Positions 1-8,067 of a stretch of DNA of 64,000 bases are shown in pieces. A program made the position numbers and the translations under genes. The stretch lies in NCBI RefSeq assembly GCF_011764585.1, contig NZ_AP022853.1:603501-667500 (forward strand), read 5' to 3'. Source of the stretch: Sulfurimicrobium lacus. GTDB lineage: Bacteria; Pseudomonadota; Gammaproteobacteria; Burkholderiales; Sulfuricellaceae. Position 1 is the stretch's first letter. Each line of letters starts with the position of its first letter. A model generated the notes under the pieces. That model saw only the letters and a list, made by a program, of their open reading frames with translations. It searched no databases and was not told the origin of the DNA.

Positions 1-253
1 TATAGAACCCGCTGTCGTGCTGTCCGGTGAAGACAGTCTGCTCGTTTTCTTTCAGGTAGTTGCGCGACTCGTGTGCCATGGTGTGGCTGATGACTCGCAA
101 CTGTCCGGCGAGATTGAGAATCTCATAGTCATGCTTGCGCAGGTCCACCTCATACAGGGTGAAGCCAACCGTGCCCGCCTGGAAGGCAAAGAGAACGAAC
201 AGGGCGAGGCCGACGCGGAAACGGATGGTGTTGTACCAGGGAAACTGCGGCAT
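1..253 (-). CDS. Membrane sensor protein, N-terminal part only
   Basis: Only the first 84 codons are inside the window; the gene continues leftward beyond base 1. The ATG lies at 253-251. The product opens with a short basic head and one hydrophobic helix (about residues 12-32), followed by a periplasmic segment containing NLAGQLRVISHTMAHE. That resembles the start of the PilJ-type (type IV pili methyl-accepting) sensing domain. Such modules sit on chemoreceptors, histidine kinases or diguanylate cyclases, and the output domain is not visible, so the class is left open. It converges on nothing: the next gene, msrA, has the same orientation and ends 105 bases upstream. Confidence 0.75.
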   Translation of the reverse strand, partial: MPQFPWYNTIRFRVGLALFVLFAFQAGTVGFTLYEVDLRKHDYEILNLAGQLRVISHTMAHESRNYLKENEQTVFTGQHDSGFY

Positions 254-358
254 AAATCTTCCTTCCTGTTCTTCATGTCCGGCAGGCGGTTGGATTGTGG
301 CAAGCCTGTCGCCATGATAGCAGAGCCGTTTCCCCTCTCTCCCGCTCCTGATCGGGCT

Positions 359-985
359 TTATCGATACAGCGCCGGAAACACTTTGCGCAGCTGCTCCAG
401 CTTGGGCATGTCGTTGATGACGATATACGGCTGGTAGGGGTGCAATGCCAGGTAGTTCTGGTGGTATCCCTCGGCAGGAAAGAACTGTTTCAGCGGCACG
501 ATCTGGGTAACGATGGGTGCAGGGAAAGTGTGCGCGGCGCTGAGTTGCTGGATATAGCCTTGGGCCATTTTCTGCTGTTCCGGGCTGGTGTAGAAAACAG
601 CCGAGCGGTACTGGCTGCCGGTGTCCGGTCCCTGCCGGTTGAGCTGGGTGGGGTCGTGCGCCACGCTGAAGAATACTTGCAGCAGCTGTTGATAGGAAAC
701 CTGCGCCGGATCGAAACGGACGCGCACCGCTTCGGCGTGCCCGGTATCGCCGTCGCTGACCTGTTCGTAATGCGCCGTTGTCGCGTTGCCGCCCGCATAG
801 CCGGACACCACTTCGGACACGCCCTTGACGTGCTTGAACACCGCATCCACGCCCCAGAAACAACCGCCGGCAAATACCGCCGTTTGCTCGGCTGGCGCCG
901 CCGCGGCGTTTGAAAGTGCAGTCAGGCCGAGCGTGAGGTACACGCCGCCGAGTAATAAGCCGCACAAGCGTTTGATGGTTAGCAT
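359..985 (-). CDS. msrA: Peptide-methionine (S)-S-oxide reductase MsrA, exported
   Basis: MsrA reduces the S-epimer of methionine sulfoxide in proteins. The catalytic motif GGCFWG is present near residue 40, and the usual downstream YHQNYL-type segment is seen. I start the gene at the ATG at 985-983, which has an AGGAG ribosome site just upstream and gives 208 residues beginning with a clear signal peptide (MLTIKRL, hydrophobic core, then SNAAAAPAEQ). The longer reading to 1081 would bury that signal peptide. The product should therefore repair periplasmic proteins. It is divergent from an ECF sigma factor, and an ECF-like promoter facing msrA lies at 1156-1181, which suggests that sigma factor controls it. 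Confidence 0.93.
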   Translation of the reverse strand: MLTIKRLCGLLLGGVYLTLGLTALSNAAAAPAEQTAVFAGGCFWGVDAVFKHVKGVSEVVSGYAGGNATTAHYEQVSDGDTGHAEAVRVRFDPAQVSYQQLLQVFFSVAHDPTQLNRQGPDTGSQYRSAVFYTSPEQQKMAQGYIQQLSAAHTFPAPIVTQIVPLKQFFPAEGYHQNYLALHPYQPYIVINDMPKLEQLRKVFPALYR

Positions 986-1155
986 GATGGCACTCCTGAT
1001 GTTTGATGTGAAACTCGCACAGTGTGGCCTGGGCCGCGATGCGGAAGAATTAAATTTCCTTTTTCCAAAAAATGGCATCATTGCAACGATTTTGATGTCG
1101 AAAGATGGAAATCAAGGGCATCGTGGTTGCAGTCGCCGCTCCGTGTACTGTTTCA

Positions 1156-1181
1156 TTCGGAGCAGCCCGGAAAAAAGTTAC
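1156..1181 (-). promoter_or_regulatory. Candidate ECF sigma-factor promoter facing msrA
   Basis: On the minus strand GTAAC (1181-1177) is followed after 17 bases by CGAA (1159-1156). This is the GTAAC/CGAA architecture I recall for SigF-type ECF factors that are controlled by NrsF, the anti-sigma type encoded next door. It points at msrA with a leader of roughly 160 bases. I cannot score how often this pattern occurs by chance in the genome. Confidence 0.45.
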
Positions 1182-1202
1182 ATTGAACTCCAAGGAACGC
1201 GG

Positions 1203-1742
1203 TTGGCGGATCACACGGAAAATCTGGAAGCGCTGATGAAGCTGTCCCTCGAGGGGGACAAGCGAGCCTACGCGTTGCTGCTGCAGGAAACCGCACGCTT
1301 TCTGCGCCTGTTCCTGGCCAAGCGCCTCAATTCCGGCGGCGAGGTGGACGACGTGCTGCAGGAAATCCTGATTTCCATCCACAAAGCGCGTCATACCTAC
1401 GACGGAGAGCGGCCATACAAGCCGTGGGCCTACGCGATTGCCAAGTTCCGCCTGCAGGACCATTTGCGTGCGCATTATGCCGACCACCTGCGTCACGCCG
1501 TCGAGTTGTCCGAGGTGGAAAACGATTTGCAGGCGTCTGTAACCAAATCCGACACGGGCTACGAATCTATAAGAGGGGAAATCGAGAAGCTGCCGCCCAA
1601 GCAGGCCACCATCCTGCAGATGATGCACGAGGAAGGCTATACCGCCAAAGAGGTCGCCGAAAAGACTGGCATGAAAGAGTCCGCGGTCAAGGTGGCGGCG
1701 CACCGCGCCTACAAGATTTTGCGAAAGGTACTGGAACGGTAA
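1203..1742 (+). CDS. ECF-type RNA polymerase sigma factor
   Basis: This sigma-70 family protein of 179 residues has region 2 (DVLQEILISIHKARHTYDGE... PWAYAIAKF) and region 4 (LPPKQATILQMM ... TAKEVAEKTGMKESAVKVAAHRA), and no region 3, as in extracytoplasmic-function factors. No good ATG exists near the domain start. The TTG at 1203 is preceded by AAGGA at 1192-1196, with a 6-base gap, and is my chosen start. The stop overlaps the next start (TAATG), so it is translationally coupled to its anti-sigma partner. With msrA divergent, the likely role is an oxidative or chlorine-type stress regulon, by analogy with SigF/NrsF systems. Confidence 0.88.
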   Translation: MADHTENLEALMKLSLEGDKRAYALLLQETARFLRLFLAKRLNSGGEVDDVLQEILISIHKARHTYDGERPYKPWAYAIAKFRLQDHLRAHYADHLRHAVELSEVENDLQASVTKSDTGYESIRGEIEKLPPKQATILQMMHEEGYTAKEVAEKTGMKESAVKVAAHRAYKILRKVLER

Positions 1743-2374
1743 TGAATATTGAAGAACTGGTCGGTCGCCTGGCGCAAGATGCCGCCCCGGTAAAGCCGGC
1801 GCCGCATCCGTTCATGCTCAGCCTCGCATGGGTCGGGGGTGCCGCGCTCTATCTCGCGCTCTCGTTGTGGATTACCGGCCTGCGCCCGGATGTGGCGCAA
1901 AAACTCCATGAACCGTGGTTCGTCGCCGAGCTGGTCTTGCTGCTCCTCATCTTCGTCGCCACGTCCCTCAGCGCCGCCGTGCTGGCCTTTCCCGACCTGC
2001 ACCAGATGCGCAAGACGGCCCTGGCACCGGCCGGCATGTTTGCCCTGTTCATGGTGTTCATGTTCTTCTCCTGGCGCGCCGATGTGCCGCCCGCGCCGCT
2101 GCCAGTGCACAGCTTCAGGTGCACGGTCTACATCCTGCTGTTTTCGCTCTTGCCGGCGGCCTGGACGTTCTTCTCCATGCGCAGGTTCGCCAGCACTCAT
2201 GAACGCTGGGCGGGCAGCATCGCGCTGCTTTCCGCTTTCAGCATCGGTGCGCTGTGGATGCGGCTGCACGAAATCAACGACTCGATCATCCACGTCATCC
2301 TGTGGCATTACCTGCCCATGCTGGCCATCGGCCTGTTCGGCTGGTGGCTGGGGAGGCGGCTGTTGAAGTGGTAG
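1742..2374 (+). CDS. NrsF-type (DUF1109) anti-sigma factor
   Basis: The 210-residue protein has a short cytosolic head (MNIEELVGRLAQDAAPV) and six hydrophobic helices, the layout of the DUF1109/NrsF family of membrane anti-sigma factors. These hold an ECF sigma factor at the inner membrane until a signal, thought to involve oxidation, releases it. A cysteine lies in the central region (HSFRCTVYILL); conserved cysteines are reported as important in this family, although only one is obvious here. Its ATG overlaps the sigma stop, so the pair is made together. The assignment rests on topology and gene context. Confidence 0.85.
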   Translation: MNIEELVGRLAQDAAPVKPAPHPFMLSLAWVGGAALYLALSLWITGLRPDVAQKLHEPWFVAELVLLLLIFVATSLSAAVLAFPDLHQMRKTALAPAGMFALFMVFMFFSWRADVPPAPLPVHSFRCTVYILLFSLLPAAWTFFSMRRFASTHERWAGSIALLSAFSIGALWMRLHEINDSIIHVILWHYLPMLAIGLFGWWLGRRLLKW

Positions 2375-2558
2375 CGGCTGGGCGAACGGTTTCCGGCCCG
2401 CGCCATCTGGCGCCTGCTAATCCTCCCTTCTGGCGAAGCAGGGCCGCGCGTTACTAAGCTGGAGGCATGTAGGTACTCGTCTCAATCGACACTCTTTTTT
2501 AGTCGTAGCCGGGATACAATGCGCCCCCGGCATTTGTCGCAAACAATTCCATTTCACT

Positions 2559-3908
2559 ATGCAACGCTCCTCAACCCGCGAACTGGTGCATCTGGCCTGG
2601 CCGATGCTCGTCGCGCAGCTGGCGATGATGGGCAATGCCGTCATCGACACCGCCATGGCCGGACGTCTGTCCGTCATCGACCTGGCCGCGGTCGGTATCG
2701 CCGCATCCATCCTGGCCACCGTGCTGATGTCGCTGGTCAGCGTGCTGTTCGCGCTGCCGCCCATCATCGCCCACCTGTATGGCGCAAACCGGCAGGCCGA
2801 GATCGGGCGCGAGATACACCAGGGGGTGTGGGTTTCGCTGGCCCTGGCGCTAGTCGCCGTCCTGCTGTTGCTTTTTCCGGGGCCGTTCATCGCGATCTCG
2901 GACTTGCAGCCTGCAGTGGAAACCAAGGTGCGCGCCTATCTGGCCGTGTCGGCCTGGGGCGTGCCCGGCGCTTTCGCCCTGCGGTTGTTCTTCGGCCTCT
3001 CGATGGGAATCGGCCGCCCGCGTCCGGTGATGTTCTTCGCCCTGCTGTCGCTGGCACTCAAGGTTCCGCTCAACGCGCTGTTCATGTACGGCCTGCTCGG
3101 CTTCCCGGAGATGGGCGGGCCGGGTTGCGCGGTGGCGACCGCGCTGGATGCCTGGCTTATGGCCGCGCTCGCCTGGGGCTGGTGCCTGAACCATCCGAAA
3201 TACGTCGAGTTCCAGTTGCGCCAGCGTTTCACTGCGCCGGATTTCGTCGCCATACGGGAATTCCTCAAGCTCGGCATTCCCATGGGTTTGACCTTCATCG
3301 CCGACGTGACCGCGTTCACCTTCATGGCACTGTTCATTGCGCGTCTGGGCCCGGTCGTTTCCGGCGCACACCAGATCGCGGCAAACCTCGCGGCACTGGC
3401 CTTCATGATTCCCCTCTCGCTGGGCAACGCCACGTCGGTGCTGGTCGGCCAGGCGCTCGGCGCCGGACAGGCCGGGCGCGCCCGTCACATCTGCTGGGAA
3501 GGCATTCGCCTCGGCATGTCGATTGCGGCGGTGCTGAGCCTGACCTACTGGCTCGGCGCACCCTATATCGCCGCGTTCTACACCACCGACCTCCAGGTGC
3601 GAGCAATCGCGATCCCGCTGATCGCGATGGTCGGCCTCTACCACCTGGGCGACGCGCTGCAGGCCGTGAGCGTCAACGCCTTGCGCGGATACAAGACCTC
3701 GGTCGTGCCGATGGTGATCTACACCGTGACGCTCTGGGTGCCGGGCCTGGGCGGCGGCATTTTGCTGGGACTGACGGACACCTTCGGCGCAGCCCGCGGC
3801 GCACCCGGCTTCTGGCTCGCCGGGATTGGGAGCATCTGGCTGGTCGGCGGACTGATGGCGGTTTATCTTAATTTCACCGCGAAGAAGCATTGCCGGCGCG
3901 GGCTGTGA
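2559..3908 (+). CDS. MATE family multidrug/cation antiporter (NorM-like)
   Basis: The 449-residue protein has about twelve membrane helices arranged as two MATE halves. Family hallmarks are the opening LVHLAWPMLVAQLAMMGNAVIDTAMAGRLS, the second-half start FLKLGIPMGLTFIADVTAF, and the conserved SLGNATSVLVGQALGAG. MATE pumps expel cationic drugs and metabolites in exchange for sodium or protons at the inner membrane. The gene stands alone, about 180 bases after nrsF, with a TACAAT sequence at 2515-2520 that could be a -10 element but has no convincing -35. The substrate cannot be inferred. Confidence 0.93.
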   Translation: MQRSSTRELVHLAWPMLVAQLAMMGNAVIDTAMAGRLSVIDLAAVGIAASILATVLMSLVSVLFALPPIIAHLYGANRQAEIGREIHQGVWVSLALALVAVLLLLFPGPFIAISDLQPAVETKVRAYLAVSAWGVPGAFALRLFFGLSMGIGRPRPVMFFALLSLALKVPLNALFMYGLLGFPEMGGPGCAVATALDAWLMAALAWGWCLNHPKYVEFQLRQRFTAPDFVAIREFLKLGIPMGLTFIADVTAFTFMALFIARLGPVVSGAHQIAANLAALAFMIPLSLGNATSVLVGQALGAGQAGRARHICWEGIRLGMSIAAVLSLTYWLGAPYIAAFYTTDLQVRAIAIPLIAMVGLYHLGDALQAVSVNALRGYKTSVVPMVIYTVTLWVPGLGGGILLGLTDTFGAARGAPGFWLAGIGSIWLVGGLMAVYLNFTAKKHCRRGL

Positions 3909-3914
3909 CAGATA

Positions 3915-3943
3915 TTGACACTATTAACGCACCTCGTTAATAT
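3915..3943 (+). promoter_or_regulatory. higBA promoter with internal palindromic operator
   Basis: A consensus -35 TTGACA (3915-3920) is separated by 17 bases from TAATAT (3938-3943). Between and overlapping them is a perfect inverted repeat, ATTAACG (3923-3929) and CGTTAAT (3935-3941), with a 5-base spacer, well placed for an autorepressing HigA dimer. The predicted transcription start falls at about 3950, the first base of the higB ATG, so the mRNA may be leaderless. Confidence 0.8.
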
Positions 3944-3949
3944 CGTTCC

Positions 3950-4228
3950 ATGATCAAATCGTTCCGATGCCGCGATACTGAAGCGCTTTTCACCGGCAAG
4001 CGTGTCGCCCGTTTCGTGAATTTTGAGCGTGCGGCATTGCGCAAGCTGGAGCAGCTTGATCTGGCGCAGGTCATCGACGACATGCGCGCCCCACCGGGCA
4101 ATCGGCTGGAAGTATTGAAAGGCGACCGGGCCGGACAATGGAGCGTGCGTATCAACGACCAGTGGCGCGTATGTTTCCGCTTCGAGCAAAGCAACGCGCT
4201 GGACGTAGAAATCACGGACTATCATTGA
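3950..4228 (+). CDS. higB: HigB/RelE-family toxin
   Basis: This 92-residue protein of the HigB subgroup opens MIKSFRCRDTEALFTGKRV and contains the core WSVRINDQWRVCFRF and the C-terminal DVEITDYH. HigB toxins are ribosome-dependent mRNA endonucleases that arrest growth when free of antitoxin. The toxin gene precedes the antitoxin gene, which is the normal higBA order, with an 11-base gap. There is almost no room for a leader between the -10 element (3938-3943) and the ATG at 3950. Expression is probably repressed by the HigA-toxin complex at the palindrome in the promoter. Confidence 0.93.
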   Translation: MIKSFRCRDTEALFTGKRVARFVNFERAALRKLEQLDLAQVIDDMRAPPGNRLEVLKGDRAGQWSVRINDQWRVCFRFEQSNALDVEITDYH

Positions 4229-4239
4229 GGAGCATCACC

Positions 4240-4539
4240 ATGCGTAAAGTCGCCCCGGTATCCCCCGGCGAAATGCTGGAAGAAGAATTCCTGAAGCCAT
4301 TGGGGATGACCAAGTACCGCCTTGCCAAAGAGATCGGCGTCCCCCCGCAACGGATCGGTGACATCATTGCCGGCAAGCGCAGCGTCACTGCGGATACCGA
4401 CCTGCGCCTGTGCCGTTTTTTCAGCTTGAGCGATGGCTGGTGGCTGCGCCTGCAAGTCAAGTACGACACTGAAATCGCCAAGGAGGGGCTTGCCGAAGTG
4501 CTGAAAAATATTCACCCGCTGGAACGAAAGGCGGCATGA
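4240..4539 (+). CDS. higA: HigA-family antitoxin, XRE-type helix-turn-helix
   Basis: The 99-residue protein starts MRKVAPVSPGEMLEEEFLKP, the usual HigA opening, followed by the helix-turn-helix YRLAKEIGVPPQRIGDIIAGKRS and the WWLRLQVKYD segment typical of this antitoxin. It neutralises HigB and represses the operon. The start is the ATG at 4240, preceded by GAGGAG at 4227-4232; a longer in-frame reading overlapping higB is an artefact. A strong intrinsic terminator follows 33 bases after the stop, so higBA is a self-contained two-gene unit. Confidence 0.93.
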   Translation: MRKVAPVSPGEMLEEEFLKPLGMTKYRLAKEIGVPPQRIGDIIAGKRSVTADTDLRLCRFFSLSDGWWLRLQVKYDTEIAKEGLAEVLKNIHPLERKAA

Positions 4540-4572
4540 AAGATAAGCGGGAAACTTGTTCAGCGTTTCCTT

Positions 4573-4600
4573 AAAAGCCCGGCAACGCCGGGCTTTTTCT
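4573..4600 (+). terminator. Intrinsic terminator after higBA
   Basis: A perfect 7-bp stem, GCCCGGC (4577-4583) and GCCGGGC (4587-4593), has a 3-base AAC loop, is flanked by A-run and T-run, and ends in TTTTTCT. It closes higBA and insulates ligD downstream. Confidence 0.9.
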
Positions 4601-4703
4601 TTGCGCAAAATCCTTCTCACTTTTCGCACCGCATCACCCGCGCCGGAACTTCAATTACACAGTTCGCCTCATATACAGACAGCGAACGGTAAGGTTCAAT
4701 GGA

Positions 4704-4726
4704 GCCGCACAGGATGCATGTGCGGA
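4704..4726 (+). promoter_or_regulatory. Hairpin in the leader of ligD
   Basis: CCGCAC (4705-4710) and GTGCGG (4720-4725) form a perfect 6-bp stem around a 9-base loop, about 33 bases before the ligD start. No T-run follows, so it is not a terminator. It could be an operator or an mRNA structure, or chance. I saw no other signal in the 157 bases between the higBA terminator and ligD. Confidence 0.3.
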
Positions 4727-4757
4727 CAGCCGCTGCAGGGCAATCAATGAGTCGTTC

Positions 4758-7283
4758 ATGGCTACTCCCTCCCTACACGAATACCAGCGCAAGCGCGATT
4801 TCCACCGCAGCCGGGAGCCGGCGGGCGCGGTTCCGGCGTTGCAGGCCGGGCATCTCTACGTCATGCATAAACACGCCGCGCGGCGTCTGCATTTCGATCT
4901 GCGCATCGAGCAGGACGGGGTGCTGCGCAGCTGGGCGCTGCCCCGAGGGGCGCCGCTGGAGATCGGTGAGAAACGCCTCGCTGTCGAGGTGGAGAACCAC
5001 CCGCTCGAATACGGCAATTTCGAGGGCAACATCCCCAAGGGCGAATACGGCGGCGGGACGGTGATGTTGTGGGATGTCGGTAGGTGGCAAGCCGATGGCC
5101 GCAACGACGCCGAGCAGCTCGACTTCATCCTCACCGGCGCGAAGCTCACGGGGGCGTGGACCCTGGTGCGCATGCGCAACTGGGACGTTCGCGGAAGGGG
5201 GAAGCAGTGGCTGCTGATCAAACGTACAGATCACCCGCAGCACGACCTTCACCCCGATGACCTGAGCGTGGCGAGCGGACGCAGCATGGCAGAGATCGCC
5301 GAGCCCCGCGAGGCCGGTGCCCCTGCTTCGCCGCCACATGCAAACGCGCTCCCCGGCGCCCGCCCAGCAGCGCCGCCCGCCATCCAGCCCCCGCAGCTTG
5401 CCACCCCCAGCGAACGCGCGCCGACCGGCACGGCGTGGCTGCACGAGATCAAGTTCGACGGCTATCGCATCGTGGCGCACATCGAGCACGGCAAGGCTCG
5501 CCTGATGACACGCAACGGCCACGACTGGACTGCCCGGTTGCGGGCGCAGGCGCGACAACTGGAATCGTTGCCGGTGGAGCAGGCCATCCTCGATGGCGAG
5601 CTGGTGGCGCTCACGGCGGATGGCGCCAGCAGCTTTCGCGAGCTGCAGGAGGCGCTGAGCCGCAAGCAGACCGCGCACCTGAGCTATCAGCTGTTCGATC
5701 TGCTTTATCTCGACGGCCATGACCTCTCCGCGCTGCCGCTGCTCGAGCGCAAGCAGGCGCTGGCGCAGTTGCTGGAAGCTGCCGGTAATGCGCCCGGTGC
5801 GGGCGGAATCCTGCGCTATTCGGATCATGTCCGGGGGCAGGGGCCGGATTTCTTCGAGCAGGCCTGCACCCTCGGGCTGGAGGGGGTCATTTCCAAGCGC
5901 GCCGACGCCCCTTATCGCAGCGGCCGCAACAAGCTCTGGCTCAAGGTGAAATGCACCCAGCACGCCAAGTTCGTGGTCGGCGGCTTTACGCCTCCCGCTG
6001 GCGCGCGCAGCGGCTTCGGCGCCTTGCTGCTCGGTAGTTTAAGACATGGCCGCCTGGAATATGCGGGGCGGCTGGGCACCGGCTTCAGCAACCGCCAGCT
6101 CGAGCAGCTGCACGCGACGCTACTGCGACAGGAGATCGCCCAGTCGCCTTTTGCCCCCTCGCCATCGCTGCCCGCTTTGCGCGGCGTGCACTGGGTGAAG
6201 CCCACGCTGGTCGTCGAGGTCGAGTACGCCGAACGCACCCGCGACGGCCTGTTGCGGCACCCCAGCTTCCTCGGCACGCGCGAAGACCTGGACCCCGAGC
6301 AGATCGATTCGCCCGGCGACAATCTGGAAGAGGCCGCGCCGGTGAGCGCCAACCGCGCAACGCGGCACGCGGCCAAAGGCGGCGTGGAGGTCGCGGGCAT
6401 CGAGCTTACCCATCCCGAGCGCATCCTCTATCCCGAGCAAGGCGTGACCAAACTGGCCCTGGCCCGCTATTACGAATCCCTCCACGAATGGGCGCTGCCC
6501 TATCTTGCCCGGCGTCCGCTGGTCCTGCTGCGCTGCCCGGAAGGCCGCCAGGCGTGCTTTTACCAGAAGCACCTGGGAAAGGGCCAGGCCAGTTCGGTTC
6601 CGCGCATCGCGATCCAGGAAAAAGGGGCGGTGCGCGACTACGTCTACGTGCGCTCCCTGGTCGACGTCGTGTCGCTGGTGCAGCACGGCGTGCTCGAGTT
6701 CCATGCCTGGGGCTGCCGGGTGGAAGACATCGAACACCCCGACCTGCTGGTGTTCGACCTCGATCCGGCGCCCGAGGTGGAGTGGCAGGAGGTGCTGCGC
6801 ACCGCGCGCGAACTGCGCGACCGTCTGCAGCACATGGGTTTGACGGCATTTCCCCGCACCACCGGCGGCAAGGGGCTGCACCTGGTCGTGCCGCTCCGTC
6901 CCCATGCGGACTGGGCATCGGTCAAGGCCTTTGCCCGCGCGCTATCGGAACAGTGTGCGCGGGACGAACCGCTTCTGCTCACCACCAACATGGCCCTGTC
7001 GAAACGCCACGGCAGGATCTATCTCGATTACCTGCGCAACACGCGCGGCTCGACCGCCATCGCCTGCTACTCCGCCCGCGCCCGTCCCGGTGCGCCGGTG
7101 GCCGTGCCGCTGCGCTGGGACGAGCTCGGCCCCGCAGTGCGTTCCGACCACTACACGGTAGAGACGCTGCCGCGCCGCCTCGGCGCGCTGAGAGCGGACC
7201 CGTGGGAAGGTTTTTTCGCGGCCGCCGTGCCCCTGGACGCGGCAACGCTCAAACTGGCCGGCGTCGATGAGGGAGGTGCATGA
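4758..7283 (+). CDS. ligD: ATP-dependent DNA ligase LigD (phosphoesterase-ligase-polymerase)
   Basis: LigD is the multi-domain enzyme of bacterial non-homologous end joining. The 841 residues contain, in order, the 3'-phosphoesterase domain (about 1-170, with HKHAARRLHFDLRIE), the ATP-dependent ligase (about 210-510, nucleotidyl lysine in EIKFDGYR near residue 232), and the primase-like polymerase domain (about 550-835, catalytic DLDP near residue 668). This phosphoesterase-ligase-polymerase order is a common LigD form. The stop overlaps the first ku start, so ligD and the two ku genes form one operon. The ligase trims, fills and seals breaks held by Ku. Confidence 0.96.
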   Translation: MATPSLHEYQRKRDFHRSREPAGAVPALQAGHLYVMHKHAARRLHFDLRIEQDGVLRSWALPRGAPLEIGEKRLAVEVENHPLEYGNFEGNIPKGEYGGGTVMLWDVGRWQADGRNDAEQLDFILTGAKLTGAWTLVRMRNWDVRGRGKQWLLIKRTDHPQHDLHPDDLSVASGRSMAEIAEPREAGAPASPPHANALPGARPAAPPAIQPPQLATPSERAPTGTAWLHEIKFDGYRIVAHIEHGKARLMTRNGHDWTARLRAQARQLESLPVEQAILDGELVALTADGASSFRELQEALSRKQTAHLSYQLFDLLYLDGHDLSALPLLERKQALAQLLEAAGNAPGAGGILRYSDHVRGQGPDFFEQACTLGLEGVISKRADAPYRSGRNKLWLKVKCTQHAKFVVGGFTPPAGARSGFGALLLGSLRHGRLEYAGRLGTGFSNRQLEQLHATLLRQEIAQSPFAPSPSLPALRGVHWVKPTLVVEVEYAERTRDGLLRHPSFLGTREDLDPEQIDSPGDNLEEAAPVSANRATRHAAKGGVEVAGIELTHPERILYPEQGVTKLALARYYESLHEWALPYLARRPLVLLRCPEGRQACFYQKHLGKGQASSVPRIAIQEKGAVRDYVYVRSLVDVVSLVQHGVLEFHAWGCRVEDIEHPDLLVFDLDPAPEVEWQEVLRTARELRDRLQHMGLTAFPRTTGGKGLHLVVPLRPHADWASVKAFARALSEQCARDEPLLLTTNMALSKRHGRIYLDYLRNTRGSTAIACYSARARPGAPVAVPLRWDELGPAVRSDHYTVETLPRRLGALRADPWEGFFAAAVPLDAATLKLAGVDEGGA

Positions 7284-8059
7284 TGCCTGTCCGCGCCATG
7301 TGGAAAGGGGTGATCCATTTCGACGCGATCCGCGTCCCGGTGAAGCTGTACGGCGCCATCGAGGATCGCAACGTGCACTTCCGCCTGCTGCACCGTCAGG
7401 ACCTCGAGCCGGTCCACCAGCACTTGGTCAACCCGGAGACCGACGAGGTTGTTCCCAATGAAGAAACCCGCCGCGCCTACATCACCGAGTCCGGCGACCG
7501 GGTACTGCTGAACCCGGCCGAGCTCAAGTCGCTGGAGCCGGAGCCCTCGCGCGACATCGAGATCATCGGCTTCCTTCCTCCTCACCGGATCGACCACCGC
7601 TGGTACGACCGCCCCTATTACCTGGGGCCGGATGAAGACGGCGCGGAATTCTTCGCGCTGGCCGATGCGCTGGAGGCGATGCAGGTGGAAGGTCTGGCGC
7701 GCTGGGTGATGCGCAACAAATCCTATGTCGGCGCGCTGCAGCTGTATCAGGGTTATCCCATGCTGATGTCGCTGCACCACAGCGAAGAAGTCATCGCCGT
7801 GGAAACGCTTGCGCCCCCCACCGGGCCGCCGCTGGACCAGCGCGAACTGGGCATGGCGCGGCAGTTGATCGAGATGCTGGAAGCGGAGTTTCAGCCCCAG
7901 GAATATCACGACGAATTCCGCGAGCGCGTGCTCGAAATGCTGGCGGCCAAGGAGCGGGGCAAACCGCTGCGCCAGCCGGTGCCGCAACCAGGCGATCAGG
8001 GCATGGACATCGGCCAGGCGCTGGAAGTCAGCCTCCAGCAGGTGCGTAAATCCGCATGA
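7280..8059 (+). CDS. ku: DNA end-binding protein Ku, first copy
   Basis: Bacterial Ku forms a ring on double-strand break ends and recruits LigD. The 259-residue product has the family start MWKGVIHFDAIRVPVKLYGA and the core YITESGDRVLLNPAELKSLEP... IIGFLPPHRIDHRWYDRPYYLGPD. Its start overlaps the ligD stop (ATGA) with GGGAGGTG just upstream; an alternative ATG lies three bases on. A second, clearly different ku gene follows after 8 bases. The C-terminus is short and not strongly lysine-rich, unlike some Ku proteins whose tails bind DNA. Confidence 0.95.
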   Translation: MMPVRAMWKGVIHFDAIRVPVKLYGAIEDRNVHFRLLHRQDLEPVHQHLVNPETDEVVPNEETRRAYITESGDRVLLNPAELKSLEPEPSRDIEIIGFLPPHRIDHRWYDRPYYLGPDEDGAEFFALADALEAMQVEGLARWVMRNKSYVGALQLYQGYPMLMSLHHSEEVIAVETLAPPTGPPLDQRELGMARQLIEMLEAEFQPQEYHDEFRERVLEMLAAKERGKPLRQPVPQPGDQGMDIGQALEVSLQQVRKSA

Positions 8060-8067
8060 GGTGAAAC

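Noticed and set aside
4773-5963. Long minus-strand ORF of about 396 codons opposite ligD
   Set aside because: It mirrors the codon structure of ligD, has no family motif and is rich in His/Arg/Gln as expected for an antisense shadow in high-GC DNA.
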